Source: Pseudomonas sp. IB20
GTDB lineage: Bacteria; Pseudomonadota; Gammaproteobacteria; Pseudomonadales; Pseudomonadaceae
Length of the DNA stretch: 64,000 bases
Reading direction: 5' to 3'
NCBI RefSeq assembly: GCF_009707325.1
Contig: NZ_CP046103.1
Coordinates: 1,165,810 to 1,229,809, forward strand
Both the position numbers and the translations under genes were made by a program. The notes under the pieces were generated by a model that made no database searches, had not been told where the DNA came from, and was given only the letters and a program-made list of their open reading frames with translations. Shown one piece after another: positions 29,924-41,287 of the stretch. How positions within the stretch are numbered: the first letter of the stretch is position 1; each line of letters opens with the position of its first letter.

Positions 29924-30591
29924 ACGGCAAACCTTTTTTGCATACGCTTGACCAGCAGCGAGGCGGAAAAGCTGATGATGAAGTAGACGACACCGGCGAA
30001 GATCAGGAACTCATTGGAGCGGCCAATGATGTCGCCGTTGGAGCGGGCGGAGTTGAGGAAGTCCACGAGGCCCACGGTGTAAACCAGCGAGGTGTCCTGG
30101 AACAGGATGATCGACTGTTGCAGCAGCAACGGGGTCATCTTGCGGAACGCCTGGGGCAGGATGATCAGACGCATGGTCTGGCTATAGGTCATGCCCATCG
30201 CTTGTGCGGCGGCCATCTGGCCTTTGGGGATCGACTGCACGCCGGCCCGCACGATCTCACAGAAGTACGCGGCTTCGAACATCATGAAGGCCACGACGCA
30301 GGATGCGAACGCACCGATCGGAGTGTCTTCGCCGGTGATCCAGCGCAGCACGAACGGCACCGCCAGGTAGAACCAGGTGATCACCAGCAGCAGCGGGATC
30401 GAACGGAAGTAGTTCACATAAGCGCCGGCCAGGCGCGACATGAGTTTGCTGGACGACAGGCGCATCAGCGCGAGGATCGTACCCAGCGCGATGCCGCCGA
30501 CCACGCCCATGACCATTAACTGCAAGGTCATGACCATGCCGTTCCACAGGCCGGGAATGGCGGGGATGATACCGCTGAAATCGAGTTCCAT
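29920..30591 (-). CDS. aatM: glutamate/aspartate ABC transporter permease
   Basis: A 223-residue inner-membrane permease with about five transmembrane helices and the EAA loop typical of His/Glu/Gln permeases ([22 protein letters not shown]). It overlaps aatP by 4 nt and aatQ by 1 nt (TAATG), so stoichiometric coupled synthesis is expected. It forms a heterodimeric channel with AatQ. Confidence 0.9.
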   Translation of the reverse strand: MELDFSGIIPAIPGLWNGMVMTLQLMVMGVVGGIALGTILALMRLSSSKLMSRLAGAYVNYFRSIPLLLVITWFYLAVPFVLRWITGEDTPIGAFASCVVAFMMFEAAYFCEIVRAGVQSIPKGQMAAAQAMGMTYSQTMRLIILPQAFRKMTPLLLQQSIILFQDTSLVYTVGLVDFLNSARSNGDIIGRSNEFLIFAGVVYFIISFSASLLVKRMQKRFAV

Positions 30592-31337
30592 TATTTACCC
30601 CCCACAGAGATCAGGCCGGGCACGGCAACTTTCTTCTCGACCACGCGCATCAGCAACATCAGGCTCATGTTCAGGGTGAAATAGATCAGTGTGGCCAGGG
30701 TGAAGGCTTCAAACAGGTTGGCCGAGAACTCGGCGGTCTGTTTGGTTTGCGCCAGCAACTCCATCAAGCCGATCAAGGACGCCACGGAGGAGTTCTTGAA
30801 CACGTTGAGGAATTCCGAGGTAAGCGGCGGAATAATGATGCGGTAGGCCTGGGGCAGCAGCACATTCCAGTAGATCTGCGGCAGCTTGAAACCCATGGCG
30901 CGCGCCGCCGATTCCTGGCCACGTGGCAGCGCCTGGATACCGGTACGCACTTGTTCGCACACACGGGCGGCGGTGAACAGGCCCAGGCACACGACAACGC
31001 TCAGGTAGGCCGAAGTGGTGGGGTTGAGGTCTTGTTTGTACCAGTCCTGCAGGTTTTGCGGCAGCAGATCGGGTATCAGGAAGTACCAGATAAACAGCTG
31101 AACCAGCAGCGGCACGTTACGAAACAGTTCCACATAGCAGGTCGCGATGCCCGATACGATGCGGTTTGGCACGGTGCGCATGACGCCCAGAATGGACCCC
31201 AGCAACAAGGCGATAATCCATGCCACGACAGCGATGGCAATGGTCCAGCCCAAACCGGCGATGTACCAGTCGAGATAAGTCTCGCTGCCCACGCCAGTGG
31301 ACTTGAAGAACACGCCCCAGTCCCAGTTGTAATTCAT
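30591..31337 (-). CDS. aatQ: glutamate/aspartate ABC transporter permease
   Basis: A 248-residue permease with a GltJ-like N-terminal extension (NYNWDWGVFFKS) and the EAA loop SAARAMGFKLPQIYWNVLLP. About five transmembrane helices are visible. It follows aatJ by 194 bp, a gap with an intercistronic hairpin, and runs directly into aatM. Confidence 0.9.
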   Translation of the reverse strand: MNYNWDWGVFFKSTGVGSETYLDWYIAGLGWTIAIAVVAWIIALLLGSILGVMRTVPNRIVSGIATCYVELFRNVPLLVQLFIWYFLIPDLLPQNLQDWYKQDLNPTTSAYLSVVVCLGLFTAARVCEQVRTGIQALPRGQESAARAMGFKLPQIYWNVLLPQAYRIIIPPLTSEFLNVFKNSSVASLIGLMELLAQTKQTAEFSANLFEAFTLATLIYFTLNMSLMLLMRVVEKKVAVPGLISVGGK

Positions 31338-31487
31338 TAGGGTCTCCCCTCAAGATCGATCAATGTACAAGCACCTGCCTGGGGAGATCCTTTCCCGCCT
31401 GGCGTTGAACGCCGGGCACACGCGATCGGCTCGAAAACCGCCAGGTCGAGTGTTCCAAAATTAAAGCCAGCAGGTAGTAACAGACGC

Positions 31488-31511
31488 CTGAGGGAGGGTT
31501 GGCTCCCTCAG
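31488..31511 (-). other. intercistronic hairpin between aatJ and aatQ
   Basis: CTGAGGGAG and CTCCCTCAG form a perfect 9-bp stem with a 6-nt loop just after the aatJ stop. No U-tract follows on the minus strand, so it is probably an mRNA-stabilising or processing hairpin that keeps the binding protein in excess over the permeases. Confidence 0.65.
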
Positions 31512-31531
31512 GACATAAGCTTAGTCAGGTA

Positions 31532-32458
31532 TCAGATTTTTACATCAGGCGCTGGTTTGTCGCTTGGGTTAGCGATCAGCTCCTTAACCTTTTCGCTCAT
31601 CGGGAAGTTCAGGTTCAGGCCTTTTGGTGGAATCGGGCTCTCAAACCATTTGCTGTAGATCTTGTTGATCTCGCCGGACTTGTACAGGGCGACGATGGCG
31701 TCATCCACGGCTTTCTTGAAGTCTGGGTCGCCTTTGCGAACCATGCACGCGTAGGCTTCGAAGGACTGTGGAGTACCGGTGATGACCCAGTCGTCCGGCT
31801 TCTTGGCCTTGGCTTCTTCACCGGCCAGCAGGGCGTCGTCCATCATGAAGGCGACGGCGCGGCCGCTTTCCAGCATCTGGAAGGATTCGCCGTGGTCTTT
31901 GGCGGAGATGACGTTCATGCCCATCTGCTTGTCGGCGTTCATCGCTTTGATGATGCGCTCGGACGTGGTGCCGGCGGTGGTCACGACGTTTTTGCCTTTC
32001 AGGTCGGCGAAGTCAGCGTAGGACGGCTTGCCATCCTTGTCTTTCTTGACCAGCAGACGGGTGCCGATTTCGAAGATGTTGACGGTGAAATCAACTTGCT
32101 GGGCGCGTTCGGCGTTGTTGGTGGTGGAGCCGCACTCGAGGTCCGCGGTGCCGTTCTGGATCAGCGGGATACGGGTTTGCGAGGTGACCAGGTTGTACTT
32201 GGTCTTCAGGTCGGGTTTGTTCAGGTCTTTTTTCAGGGCTTCAATGACAGCCAACTGAACGTCGTGGGAGTAGCCCACGGGTTTGCCCGAGGCATCCGCG
32301 ATGTAGGAAAACGGAATGGAGCTGTCGCGGTGAGCGAGAGTGATGGTGCCGGAGTCGTTGATTTTCTTCAGTGTGCCGGTGAGTTCGGCGGCGAAAACTG
32401 GAGTGCTGATCAGAGCAGCAGCGATAGCTGCGCCCAAGATATGGGGAACGATGCGCAT
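31532..32458 (-). CDS. aatJ: glutamate/aspartate periplasmic binding protein
   Basis: A 308-residue exported solute-binding protein. The signal peptide ends near STPVFAAEL; the mature part is a type II periplasmic binding fold (LKKINDSGTITLAHRDSSIP at its start). It matches the GltI/AatJ family and delivers acidic amino acids to AatQM. The ATG at 32458 follows GAGGAAG; a TTG one codon upstream is less likely. It is the first gene behind the AauR-dependent sigma-54 promoter. Confidence 0.9.
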   Translation of the reverse strand: MRIVPHILGAAIAAALISTPVFAAELTGTLKKINDSGTITLAHRDSSIPFSYIADASGKPVGYSHDVQLAVIEALKKDLNKPDLKTKYNLVTSQTRIPLIQNGTADLECGSTTNNAERAQQVDFTVNIFEIGTRLLVKKDKDGKPSYADFADLKGKNVVTTAGTTSERIIKAMNADKQMGMNVISAKDHGESFQMLESGRAVAFMMDDALLAGEEAKAKKPDDWVITGTPQSFEAYACMVRKGDPDFKKAVDDAIVALYKSGEINKIYSKWFESPIPPKGLNLNFPMSEKVKELIANPSDKPAPDVKI

Positions 32459-32572
32459 CAATACTTCCTCGACATTTGTTTTTTTTATGAAGCCGGCTAA
32501 ACGGCTCTCTTTTGTACAGCGAATGCCCGTGACGGCTCCTGAAGCGTCGCAAGCAATCGTCAGGGAGTGTAG

Positions 32573-32588
32573 AGCATGAGTCGTGCCA
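32573..32588 (-). promoter_or_regulatory. sigma-54 promoter of aatJ
   Basis: On the minus strand TGGCACGACTCATGCT matches the RpoN -24/-12 consensus, with GG and GC 10 nt apart. It lies about 115 bp upstream of aatJ and downstream of two AauR-type sites. Confidence 0.82.
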
Positions 32589-32664
32589 TACCTGAAATAA
32601 AAGGTTATCTATTTGATTTATAAAGAGATTAACTTTTTGTTGTGGAGGAGTTGTGACTAGAAGG

Positions 32665-32709
32665 TCCGGCAAACCGAATAGGGCGGGGTATGCCGTTCGG
32701 AAAACCGAA
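32665..32709. promoter_or_regulatory. two AauR-type enhancer sites
   Basis: TTCGGAAAACCGAA (32696-32709) is a perfect TTCGGN4CCGAA dyad, the motif known to me for AauR in P. putida. TCCGGCAAACCGAA (32665-32678) matches with one change. The centres are 31 bp apart, about three helical turns, and lie 85-115 bp upstream of the sigma-54 core. Confidence 0.8.
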
Positions 32710-32724
32710 TAGCGGGAGCGCTAT

Positions 32725-32762
32725 AAAAAAAGCCCCTGAACCTTACGGTGCAGGGGCTTTTT
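32725..32762 (-). terminator. glpD terminator (bidirectional shape)
   Basis: GCCCCTG (32732-32738) pairs with CAGGGGC (32751-32757); A and T runs on both sides make it usable in either direction. It separates glpD from the aatJ enhancer sites. Confidence 0.85.
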
Positions 32763-32776
32763 GTGAGGCTTGACTG

Positions 32777-34315
32777 TCAGGCCGCTTCAATCTTTGCGCG
32801 GTTCTGCTCCACCTTGGACAGGTAACGCTGCACGTTGTCCTGTTCCTCTGGGGTGGTGAACAGGCCAAGTTTGGTACGGCGCCACAGCACGTCCTGCGGT
32901 TGCGTCGCCCACTCTTCGGCACACAGGTAATCGACTTCGCGGGTGTACAGGCCGCCACCGAGGTGGTCGCCCAAATCAGCCAGCGATTGCACGCCTTCCA
33001 GCAGGCGCCAGGTGCGGCTGCCGTAGGTGGTGGACCAGCGGCGGGCGATCTCGCTTGGCACCCAGTCGAACTTGGCGCGGATGGCTTCGGCCAATGCTTC
33101 TGGCGTGGTCATGTTTTCACCGCCAGGCAGGCTGGCTTTTGCCGTCCAGCTTGGGCGCATCTGCGTGAAGTACGGGGCCAGTTGGGCCATCGCCGACTCG
33201 GCGAGTTTGCGGTAGGTGGTCAGCTTGCCGCCGAACACCGACAGGATTGGCGCCTCGCCCGTGCCACCCGACAGCGACAGGGTGTAATCGCGAGTGATGG
33301 CCGACGGGTTGTCCGATTCGTCGTTGCACAGTGGGCGCACGCCGGAATAGGTGTGGACGATGTCGTCACGGCTCAGTTGCTTCTTGAAGTGGGCATTGAC
33401 CACTTGGAGCATGTAGTCGGTTTCACCCTGGGTAATCGCCACTTTGGCCGGGTCGCCGGTGTATTCGCGGTCGGTGGTGCCGATGATGGTCAGGTGGTTC
33501 AGGTACGGAATGGTGAAGACGATGCGCTGGTCTTCGTTCTGCAGGATGTGCGCGTGGGCGCCTTCGTACAGTTTCGGCACGATCAGGTGGCTGCCCTGGA
33601 TCAGGCGGATGCCGTAAGGCGAATCCAGCTTCAGGTCTTCCTTGATGAACTTGGCGACCCATGGGCCGGCCGCATTCACCAGTGCCCGGGCGCGGATCGA
33701 GAACAGACTGCCATCGGCGCGTTCCATGTTCATTTCCCACATGCCGTTGCTGCGGTGCGCGCTGACGCAACGGGTCTGGGTGTGGATATGCGCGCCTTTT
33801 TCGCGGGCGGCCATGGCGTTGAGTACCACCAGGCGGGCGTCGTCGACCCAGCAGTCGGAGTATTCGAAGCCTTTGGTGATTTCGCTTTTCAGCGGGCTGT
33901 CGGGGCCGAACTTGAGGCTTTTGGAGCCGGCGAGTTTTTCGCGCTTGCCCAAGTGGTCATACAGGAACAAGCCGGCGCGGATCATCCACGCCGGGCGCAG
34001 GTGCGGGCGGTGTGGCAACACGAAGCGCATCTGCTTGACGATGTGCGGGGCCTTGGCCAGCAGCACTTCACGTTCGGCCAGGGCTTCGCGCACCAGGCGG
34101 AATTCGTAATGTTCGAGGTAACGCAGGCCGCCGTGGATCAGCTTGCTGCTGGCGGAAGAGGTGTGGCTGGCCAGATCGTCCTTTTCGCAAAGGAATACCG
34201 ACAAACCGCGCCCGGCTGCGTCTGCTGCAATGCCGACGCCATTGATCCCGCCACCGATTACGGCAACGTCATAGACTTCGGCAAGCGGTGGGGCAGGCAA
34301 GGTGGAAGGGTTCAT
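32777..34315 (-). CDS. glpD: aerobic glycerol-3-phosphate dehydrogenase
   Basis: A 512-residue membrane-associated flavoprotein oxidising glycerol-3-phosphate to dihydroxyacetone phosphate and feeding electrons to ubiquinone. The N-terminal FAD-binding Rossmann motif is VIGGGINGVGIAADAAGRGL, followed by the SSKLIHGGLRYLE motif of the DAO/GlpD family. Length matches the family. It has its own promoter region with GlpR-like operators and a REP block separating it from glpR. Confidence 0.95.
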   Translation of the reverse strand: MNPSTLPAPPLAEVYDVAVIGGGINGVGIAADAAGRGLSVFLCEKDDLASHTSSASSKLIHGGLRYLEHYEFRLVREALAEREVLLAKAPHIVKQMRFVLPHRPHLRPAWMIRAGLFLYDHLGKREKLAGSKSLKFGPDSPLKSEITKGFEYSDCWVDDARLVVLNAMAAREKGAHIHTQTRCVSAHRSNGMWEMNMERADGSLFSIRARALVNAAGPWVAKFIKEDLKLDSPYGIRLIQGSHLIVPKLYEGAHAHILQNEDQRIVFTIPYLNHLTIIGTTDREYTGDPAKVAITQGETDYMLQVVNAHFKKQLSRDDIVHTYSGVRPLCNDESDNPSAITRDYTLSLSGGTGEAPILSVFGGKLTTYRKLAESAMAQLAPYFTQMRPSWTAKASLPGGENMTTPEALAEAIRAKFDWVPSEIARRWSTTYGSRTWRLLEGVQSLADLGDHLGGGLYTREVDYLCAEEWATQPQDVLWRRTKLGLFTTPEEQDNVQRYLSKVEQNRAKIEAA

Positions 34316-34336
34316 CGGCAGGCCTCGCGAATTTTT

Positions 34337-34376
34337 CGTCTTGGAATTCGAACATTAATGTTCATTTGCGAAAATG
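34337..34376. promoter_or_regulatory. tandem GlpR-like operators upstream of glpD
   Basis: AATGTTCATTTGCGAAAATG (34357-34376) agrees with 15 of 19 informative positions of the E. coli GlpR pattern WATGTTCGNTWWCGAACATW. The preceding 20 nt end in CGAACATT and fit the right half. The shared centre GAACATTAATGTTC is a perfect palindrome 35 bp before glpD. Binding by the GlpR encoded next door is inferred. Confidence 0.6.
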
Positions 34377-34484
34377 GTAGCTGATAAACGCGCGCACAGC
34401 CACCCGACTTCGATTGAAAAAACTCATCGAAGGGCGGGAAAAGGAAAATTTGTGAACATGAGCCTGGGGAAGGCGCTAGAAATG

Positions 34485-34592
34485 TGGTGTCGGGTCCATC
34501 GCCATCGCGGGCAAGCCCGGCTCCCACAGTTGAAACCATTCCAATGTGGGAACTCGGTAAAATGTGGGAGCGGGCTTGCCCGCGATGGCGGC
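34485..34592. repeat. REP pair between glpR and glpD
   Basis: GCCATCGCGGGCAAGCCCGG with CTCCCACA, and the facing TGTGGGAGCGGGCTTGCCCG with CGATGGCGG, form a long inverted pair with a third ATGTGGGA copy between. It fills most of the gap between the two genes and may end the upstream glpR transcript's neighbour unit. Confidence 0.75.
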
Positions 34593-34602
34593 GGAGCAGG
34601 CG

Positions 34603-35358
34603 CTAAACTACTTCCAGCCTGACCTTATGCTCATTCAACAACTGCACCAGCGCCGGCACCGGCTGCTGATCCGTCACTAAACAGTCCACCAGACTGATCG
34701 GCCCCAAGCGAATCATGGCATTGCGCCCGAATTTGCTTGAGTCCGCCGCCAGGATCACTTTGCGCGCATTGGCAATAATCGCCTGGGAAACCCGCACTTC
34801 CTGATAATCAAAGTCGAGCAAACTGCCGTCTTCATCGATACCGCTGATGCCCACCAGCGCAAAGTCGACCTTGAACTGGTTGATAAAGTCGACACTCGCC
34901 TGGCCGACCACACCGCCATCACGGCGCACGTTACCGCCGGTCAACAGCACATCGAAGTCGTCCTTGGCACTGAGCATGGTGGCGACGTTGAGGTTGTTGG
35001 TGATGATTTTCAGGTGATTGTGGTTCAGCAGCGCGCGCGCGATGGACTCAGTGGTGGTGCCGATATTGATAAACAGCGAGGCGTGATCAGGGATTTGCGC
35101 GGCAATGGCTTCGCCGATGCGTTGTTTCTCATCGCGCATCTGGTCGGCACGCATGGCGTACGCGGTGTTCTCGACACTGGAGTCATAGGCCGCGCCGCCG
35201 TGGTAGCGGCGCAGCAGATTGGCGTCCGCCAGCTGATTGATATCGCGGCGGATGGTTTGCGGGGTGACAACGAATAGCTGCGCCATCTCCTCGATACTGA
35301 CGTAGCCGCGTTCGCGGACCAGTTCGAGGATTTGTTGCTGGCGGGGAGGCAGATTCAT
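34603..35358 (-). CDS. glpR: glycerol regulon repressor GlpR (DeoR family)
   Basis: A 251-residue DeoR-type repressor: N-terminal winged helix ([20 protein letters not shown], then [13 protein letters not shown]) and a C-terminal sugar-phosphate isomerase-like domain ([13 protein letters not shown]). It represses glp genes until glycerol-3-phosphate binds. It lies between glpK and glpD on the same strand. Operator-like sites are seen before glpD and glpF. Confidence 0.93.
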   Translation of the reverse strand: MNLPPRQQQILELVRERGYVSIEEMAQLFVVTPQTIRRDINQLADANLLRRYHGGAAYDSSVENTAYAMRADQMRDEKQRIGEAIAAQIPDHASLFINIGTTTESIARALLNHNHLKIITNNLNVATMLSAKDDFDVLLTGGNVRRDGGVVGQASVDFINQFKVDFALVGISGIDEDGSLLDFDYQEVRVSQAIIANARKVILAADSSKFGRNAMIRLGPISLVDCLVTDQQPVPALVQLLNEHKVRLEVV

Positions 35359-35453
35359 GGGGCGTCCTTTGGGCTGCCGTACAAAAGTGGCCCATGATGA
35401 CGCAGCAAGCGGCTCCCCGCCAGTTACAACCCTATGTGGGTCCGGCGCTTGGC

Positions 35454-37037
<1,584 letters not shown>

Positions 37038-37040
37038 CTA

Positions 37041-37895
37041 TCAGGAAATACGCGTCTTGCCGTTGACAGCCGTGTCAGGTGTTTCATCTATAGCAGGTGC
37101 TGCGCTCGGCAGATGACGGGCAATCAGCCCGCGATAGGCCGCGGCACCAAGGCACGCACCGACAATCGGCGCGAAAATCGGAATCAGGAAGTAAGGAATA
37201 TCGCGACCGCCGGTAAAGGCCATTTCACCCCAGCCAGCGAAAAAGGTCATCAGCTTGGGTCCAAAATCCCGTGCCGGGTTCATCGCAAAGCCGGTCAGCG
37301 GGCCCATGGCGCTGCCGATCACGGCGATCAACAGGCCAATCAGCAGCGGGGCCAACGGGCCGCGTGGCAGGCCATTGTTATCGTCGGTGAGGGCCATGAT
37401 CACGCCCATCAAGATGGCGGTGATGACCATTTCCACCAAGAACGCCTGGGCTGTGCTCAGCAGGGCATGGGGGTAGGTGGAGAACACCGACGCTAACTCC
37501 AGGCTGGCCTGGGAGCCGCGCACCATATGGTGGGTTTGTTCGTAATCGAAAAAGAGGTTGCTGTACAGCGTGTACACCAACGCGGCGGAGCAGAAAGCGC
37601 CGGCGACTTGGGCGAGGATATAGAACGGCAGTTTGCGCTTGTCGAAATCGGCAAAGATGCACAGGGCGATACTCACCGCCGGGTTGAGGTGAGCCCCGGA
37701 AATACCGGCGCTCAGGTAGATCGCCATGCTCACGCCGATCCCCCAGATGATACTGATTTCCCACAGCCCAAAGCTGGCACCCGCGACCTTGAGCGCAGCG
37801 ACACATCCTGTACCGAAGAAGATCAGAAGCGCAGTCCCCAGGAATTCGGCCATGCATTGGCTCGAAAGTGAAGGCTGTTGAAGAGCAGTTGTCAT
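37041..37895 (-). CDS. glpF: glycerol facilitator (aquaglyceroporin)
   Basis: A 284-residue MIP-family channel with six transmembrane helices. Both NPA boxes are present (GAHLNPAVSI and GFAMNPARDFGP); the Asp after the second NPAR marks a glycerol facilitator. The ATG at 37895 is set by GAGG six nt upstream, discarding 14 in-frame codons. It heads the glpFK unit and has a GlpR-like operator 132 bp upstream. Confidence 0.93.
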   Translation of the reverse strand: MTTALQQPSLSSQCMAEFLGTALLIFFGTGCVAALKVAGASFGLWEISIIWGIGVSMAIYLSAGISGAHLNPAVSIALCIFADFDKRKLPFYILAQVAGAFCSAALVYTLYSNLFFDYEQTHHMVRGSQASLELASVFSTYPHALLSTAQAFLVEMVITAILMGVIMALTDDNNGLPRGPLAPLLIGLLIAVIGSAMGPLTGFAMNPARDFGPKLMTFFAGWGEMAFTGGRDIPYFLIPIFAPIVGACLGAAAYRGLIARHLPSAAPAIDETPDTAVNGKTRIS

Positions 37896-38022
37896 GGAAA
37901 ACCTCGATTGTTGTTCTTGTTTGGCGCGCAGCCTCAACGGGCTGTTGCGCGATTTTCACCGTGGCGTGGATCCCCATCCAAGACACGGCTTACTGCTGGA
38001 GTACCGCAGGTGCTATTCCTAC

Positions 38023-38042
38023 AGTATTCGGAAACGAAAAAA
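38023..38042. promoter_or_regulatory. GlpR-like operator upstream of glpF
   Basis: TTCGGAAACGAA (38027-38038) is the TTCGN4CGAA core of GlpR/DeoR-family operators; the extended 20-mer agrees at 14 of 19 positions with the E. coli GlpR pattern. It lies in the 327-bp divergent region between glpF and ybaK, which otherwise shows only AT-rich promoter-like sequence. Confidence 0.55.
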
Positions 38043-38222
38043 TATAGACAAGAATGACGGCTGTCAAAGGTCGAAAGTGAACCGGCGGTCATTTTCAAAC
38101 TATTAGTCTCATGAATGATCACGCTTGCCTCAACCTGCACGCGTTGCGCGAGGCGCGCACTAGAGCGTTTTGCTTGGGCTTGGCCTAGAATTGGCCCTCT
38201 GTTTGCCACGCCCGGAGTAGCC

Positions 38223-38693
38223 ATGACCCCCGCACTGGACCTGTTGAAAAAAGTTCGCGCCGAACATCATATCCACAGTTACGAACATGACCCCAAGGCA
38301 GCGTCCTATGGCTTGGAGGCCGCGGAAAAGTTGGGGCTCGACCCAGCGCAGGTGTTCAAGACCTTGCTGGCCAGCAGTGAGAAGGGCGAATTGTTGGTGG
38401 CAGTGGTGCCGGTCGTCGGAAGTCTGGATTTAAAAGCGCTGGCCCATGCGGCCGGGGTGAAAAAAGTCGAGATGGCTGATCCCGCAGCGGCGCAGCGCTC
38501 CACCGGTTACCTGTTGGGCGGTATCAGCCCGCTGGGGCAAAAGAAGCGTTTGCGCACGTTTATCGACGAGACGGCGCAACCGTTCGCGACCATTTTTGTG
38601 AGTGCCGGGAGGAGGGGGTTGGAAGTTGAACTGCCGGCGGCGGTGCTGGCTGAGCATACGCAGGCTAAATTTGCGCCGATTGGTCGGGTGTGA
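38223..38693 (+). CDS. ybaK: Cys-tRNA(Pro)/Cys-tRNA(Cys) deacylase YbaK
   Basis: A 156-residue trans-editing enzyme that removes cysteine mischarged on tRNA-Pro. The YbaK/ProX fold is shown by [20 protein letters not shown], the catalytic-Lys region [14 protein letters not shown] and [17 protein letters not shown]. The ATG at 38223 follows GGAGTA; the longer in-frame extension has no homology. It is divergent from glpF. Confidence 0.9.
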   Translation: MTPALDLLKKVRAEHHIHSYEHDPKAASYGLEAAEKLGLDPAQVFKTLLASSEKGELLVAVVPVVGSLDLKALAHAAGVKKVEMADPAAAQRSTGYLLGGISPLGQKKRLRTFIDETAQPFATIFVSAGRRGLEVELPAAVLAEHTQAKFAPIGRV

Positions 38694-38719
38694 AACTCGC
38701 ATTTTGAATGCGACGAGAT

Positions 38720-38806
38720 CTAATGTGGGAGCTGGCTTGCCTGCGATGGCATCACCTGGTTATGCCTGATACACCGCCGCATTCGCGCAAGCCCGCTCCC
38801 ACATTT
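38720..38806. repeat. REP pair between convergent ybaK and ABC gene
   Basis: AATGTGGGAGCTGGCTTGCC with TGCGATGG faces CGCATTCGCGCAAGCCCGCT with CCCACATT across about 35 bp. It occupies the short gap between two converging genes and could serve as a terminator for both. Confidence 0.7.
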
Positions 38807-38827
38807 TGATCTGGTTTCGTCAGTGAC

Positions 38828-39937
38828 TCAGCTAGCGGGGCTGTAACGGCGTACGCCGGAGTCGGATTTAGAAACCTGCGCCGCAACGCTGCCCGAGGCC
38901 TGAAACAACACCAAGTGTTCAGCCGCCACACGAATCCCCACATCGGCACCGACCTGATGATCAGCATGGCTGGGGAAAATCGACTCCAGCTGTGCACCGG
39001 TCGGCAGTTGCAGGCGGTACAAGGTCGAGGCGCCGAGGAAGGTCTTGCCGACGATCCGCGCTTTCAGTGCGCTGTCCGGCGCATACACGATGTCATCCGG
39101 GCGCAGCAGCACATCCACCGCGCCACCGGTGGGCCAGGTGTAGGCACGATTGCCGCGCAGGTCGCCCAGTTCGGTGCTGACCGACTCCGGCGAACTCAGT
39201 TGGCCACGGATGAAATAACCCTGGCCGATAAAGCTGGCGACGTACGGCGTTTGCGGTTCGTGATAGAGGTTGTAGGGCGTGTCCCATTGCTCAAGACGGC
39301 CTTCTTTGAACACCCCTACGTGGTCACTCACAGCGAAGGCTTCTTCCTGGTCGTGGGTGACCAGAATCGCACTGGTGCCGCGCGCCTTGAGAATGTCGCG
39401 CACCTCGTGGCTGAGTTTGCGCCGCAGTTCACCGTCGAGGTTGGAGAACGGCTCATCCAGCAACAACAGTTGCGGCTCCGGCGCCAGGGCGCGGGCGAGG
39501 GCGACGCGTTGTTGCTGACCACCGGAAAGCTCGTGGGGGAAACGCTTGCCCAGGTTCTTCAGGTTGACCAACTCCAGCAACTCGGCGACCACGCGGTCTT
39601 TTTGCGGGTGCTTGCGAATGCCGAAAGCGATGTTGTCGGCCACGCTCAGGTGCGGGAACAGCGCGTAGTCCTGGAACACCATGCCGATCCGGCGTTTCTC
39701 CGGCGCGAGCGTGAACCCAGCGCTGGAGATCACTTCCCCGGCCAGGCTGATTTCACCTTCGTGCACCGGTTCAAACCCGGCAATCGCGCGCAAAGTGGTG
39801 GTTTTACCGCAACCTGAGGAGCCGAGCAGGCAGCCGATGTCGCCAGCGTTGAGGTGCAGGTTGAGGTTCTGCACCACGCGTTGATCTTGATAGCCGCATG
39901 CCAGATTGCGCAGGTTCAGCAGTAATGGCTGGCTCAT
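38828..39937 (-). CDS. ABC transporter ATP-binding protein (FbpC/PotA-like)
   Basis: A 369-residue ABC ATPase: Walker [12 protein letters not shown]-loop [10 protein letters not shown], signature LSGGQQQR, Walker [13 protein letters not shown], and a C-terminal TOBE-like regulatory domain (about 270-350). The family includes iron(III) and polyamine importers. No permease or binding-protein gene is adjacent, so it is an orphan ATPase. It overlaps the end of argF by 4 nt (ATGA) and is transcribed with it. Confidence 0.87.
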   Translation of the reverse strand: MSQPLLLNLRNLACGYQDQRVVQNLNLHLNAGDIGCLLGSSGCGKTTTLRAIAGFEPVHEGEISLAGEVISSAGFTLAPEKRRIGMVFQDYALFPHLSVADNIAFGIRKHPQKDRVVAELLELVNLKNLGKRFPHELSGGQQQRVALARALAPEPQLLLLDEPFSNLDGELRRKLSHEVRDILKARGTSAILVTHDQEEAFAVSDHVGVFKEGRLEQWDTPYNLYHEPQTPYVASFIGQGYFIRGQLSSPESVSTELGDLRGNRAYTWPTGGAVDVLLRPDDIVYAPDSALKARIVGKTFLGASTLYRLQLPTGAQLESIFPSHADHQVGADVGIRVAAEHLVLFQASGSVAAQVSKSDSGVRRYSPAS

Positions 39938-40854
39938 GCGTGGTGGTACGACGGCGGGACGAGGAATTCGAGCAGTGCCTTTTGCGCGTGCAGGCGGTTT
40001 TCGGCTTGGTCCCAGGCCACCGAGCGCTTATCGTCGAGCAGGTCGAGGCTGATTTCCTCGCCACGGTGTGCGGGCAGGCAGTGCATGAACAGCACGTCCG
40101 GCGCGGCCAGGTCGAGCAGGGTGCGGGTCACTTGGAATGGCGCGAACAAGGCCAGGCGCTTGGCGGTTTCTTCTTCCTGGCCCATGGAGGTCCAGACGTC
40201 GGTGCTCACCAGGTGCGCGCCGACCACCGCGTCACGCGGGTCGCGCACCACGGTGACTCGGTCGCCGGCCTGTTCCAGGAAGCGCGCATCAGGCTCGTAG
40301 CCTTCCGGGCACGCAACGCGCAGGTGGAAGTCGAACTGGATCGCCGCTTCTATATAGCTGTTGCACATGTTGTTGCCGTCGCCGATCCAGGCCACGGTCT
40401 TGCCTTGGATCGAGCCACGGTGCTCAAGAAAGGTTTGCATGTCGGCCAGCAACTGGCAGGGGTGCAGGTCATCGGACAGGCCGTTGATCACCGGAACCCG
40501 GGAGTTCTCGGAAAATTCGGTCACGGTGCTGTGGGCAAAGGTACGGATCATGACCGCATCGAGCATGCGCGACATTACGCGGGCGCTGTCTGCGATCGGC
40601 TCGCCACGGCCCAGTTGGGTGTCGCGCGAGGACAGGAAGATGGCTTGGCCACCCAGCTGGATCATGCCGGCTTCGAACGACACGCGGGTGCGCGTCGACG
40701 ACTTCTCGAAAATCATCCCGAGTACACGGTTTTTCAAAGGCTCAAACAGTACGCCGCGGTTACGCAGGTCTTTAAGCTCAATGCCTCGACGGATCACGCT
40801 GACCAGCTCTTCGGGCGTGCAATCCATCAGGGAGAGAAAGTGCCTTGCGCTCAT
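39934..40854 (-). CDS. argF: anabolic ornithine carbamoyltransferase
   Basis: A 306-residue enzyme making citrulline from ornithine and carbamoyl phosphate. The carbamoyl-phosphate site is KSSTRTR, with [15 protein letters not shown] and the ornithine-site [10 protein letters not shown]. Length fits anabolic ArgF. I start at the second of two adjacent ATGs (MSARHF), the family norm; AAGGT is 6 nt before the first. An ArgR-type site lies about 110-150 bp upstream. Confidence 0.93.
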   Translation of the reverse strand: MSARHFLSLMDCTPEELVSVIRRGIELKDLRNRGVLFEPLKNRVLGMIFEKSSTRTRVSFEAGMIQLGGQAIFLSSRDTQLGRGEPIADSARVMSRMLDAVMIRTFAHSTVTEFSENSRVPVINGLSDDLHPCQLLADMQTFLEHRGSIQGKTVAWIGDGNNMCNSYIEAAIQFDFHLRVACPEGYEPDARFLEQAGDRVTVVRDPRDAVVGAHLVSTDVWTSMGQEEETAKRLALFAPFQVTRTLLDLAAPDVLFMHCLPAHRGEEISLDLLDDKRSVAWDQAENRLHAQKALLEFLVPPSYHHA

Positions 40855-40959
40855 CATTAACTACCTTTTTGCAACAGACCGCAGATACTCAAAGCCTTGT
40901 TTATTGTGACAACGGGCGAGACCTGCGGCGAAAGCCGCACGGGGCGACGAAATAGGGGA

Positions 40960-41001
40960 AGGCGCGATCTTATAATTAAATGTCGCGTCTTACCAATAGG
41001 G
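40960..41001. promoter_or_regulatory. ArgR-type operator upstream of argF
   Basis: TGTCGCGTCTTACCAA (40981-40996) fits the Pseudomonas ArgR half-site TGTCGCN8AA exactly. A weaker copy, AGGCGCN8AA, begins exactly 21 bp before it at 40960, the spacing expected for tandem ArgR half-sites. It lies in the 430-bp divergent region between argF and the molybdoenzyme gene; nothing else recognisable is seen there. Confidence 0.6.
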
Positions 41002-41287
41002 CTACGGTTTTTAAGGGTGTTCATGCAGGGCGCGAGAGCGCTTTTGAAGACTGATTCCTGACAGCAGCGGCCCATTTGTACACTGGCGCCGAGACCTTTT
41101 GCAATCTGTGGAGGCGGGCTCAGGCCAGGCTACGTCGGTTTCAGCGGCTGTTCGAAGGTTTCTGAAACATTTGCTCACGCTTAGCCATGTCCTGGCCTGA
41201 TGCTTGTCGATTCACAGCACTGACGTTGCTGGCACCCGCATCGGTCGCGGCCCATAGTGATGCCAAAGCCCAATAAAGAGACTGGCC

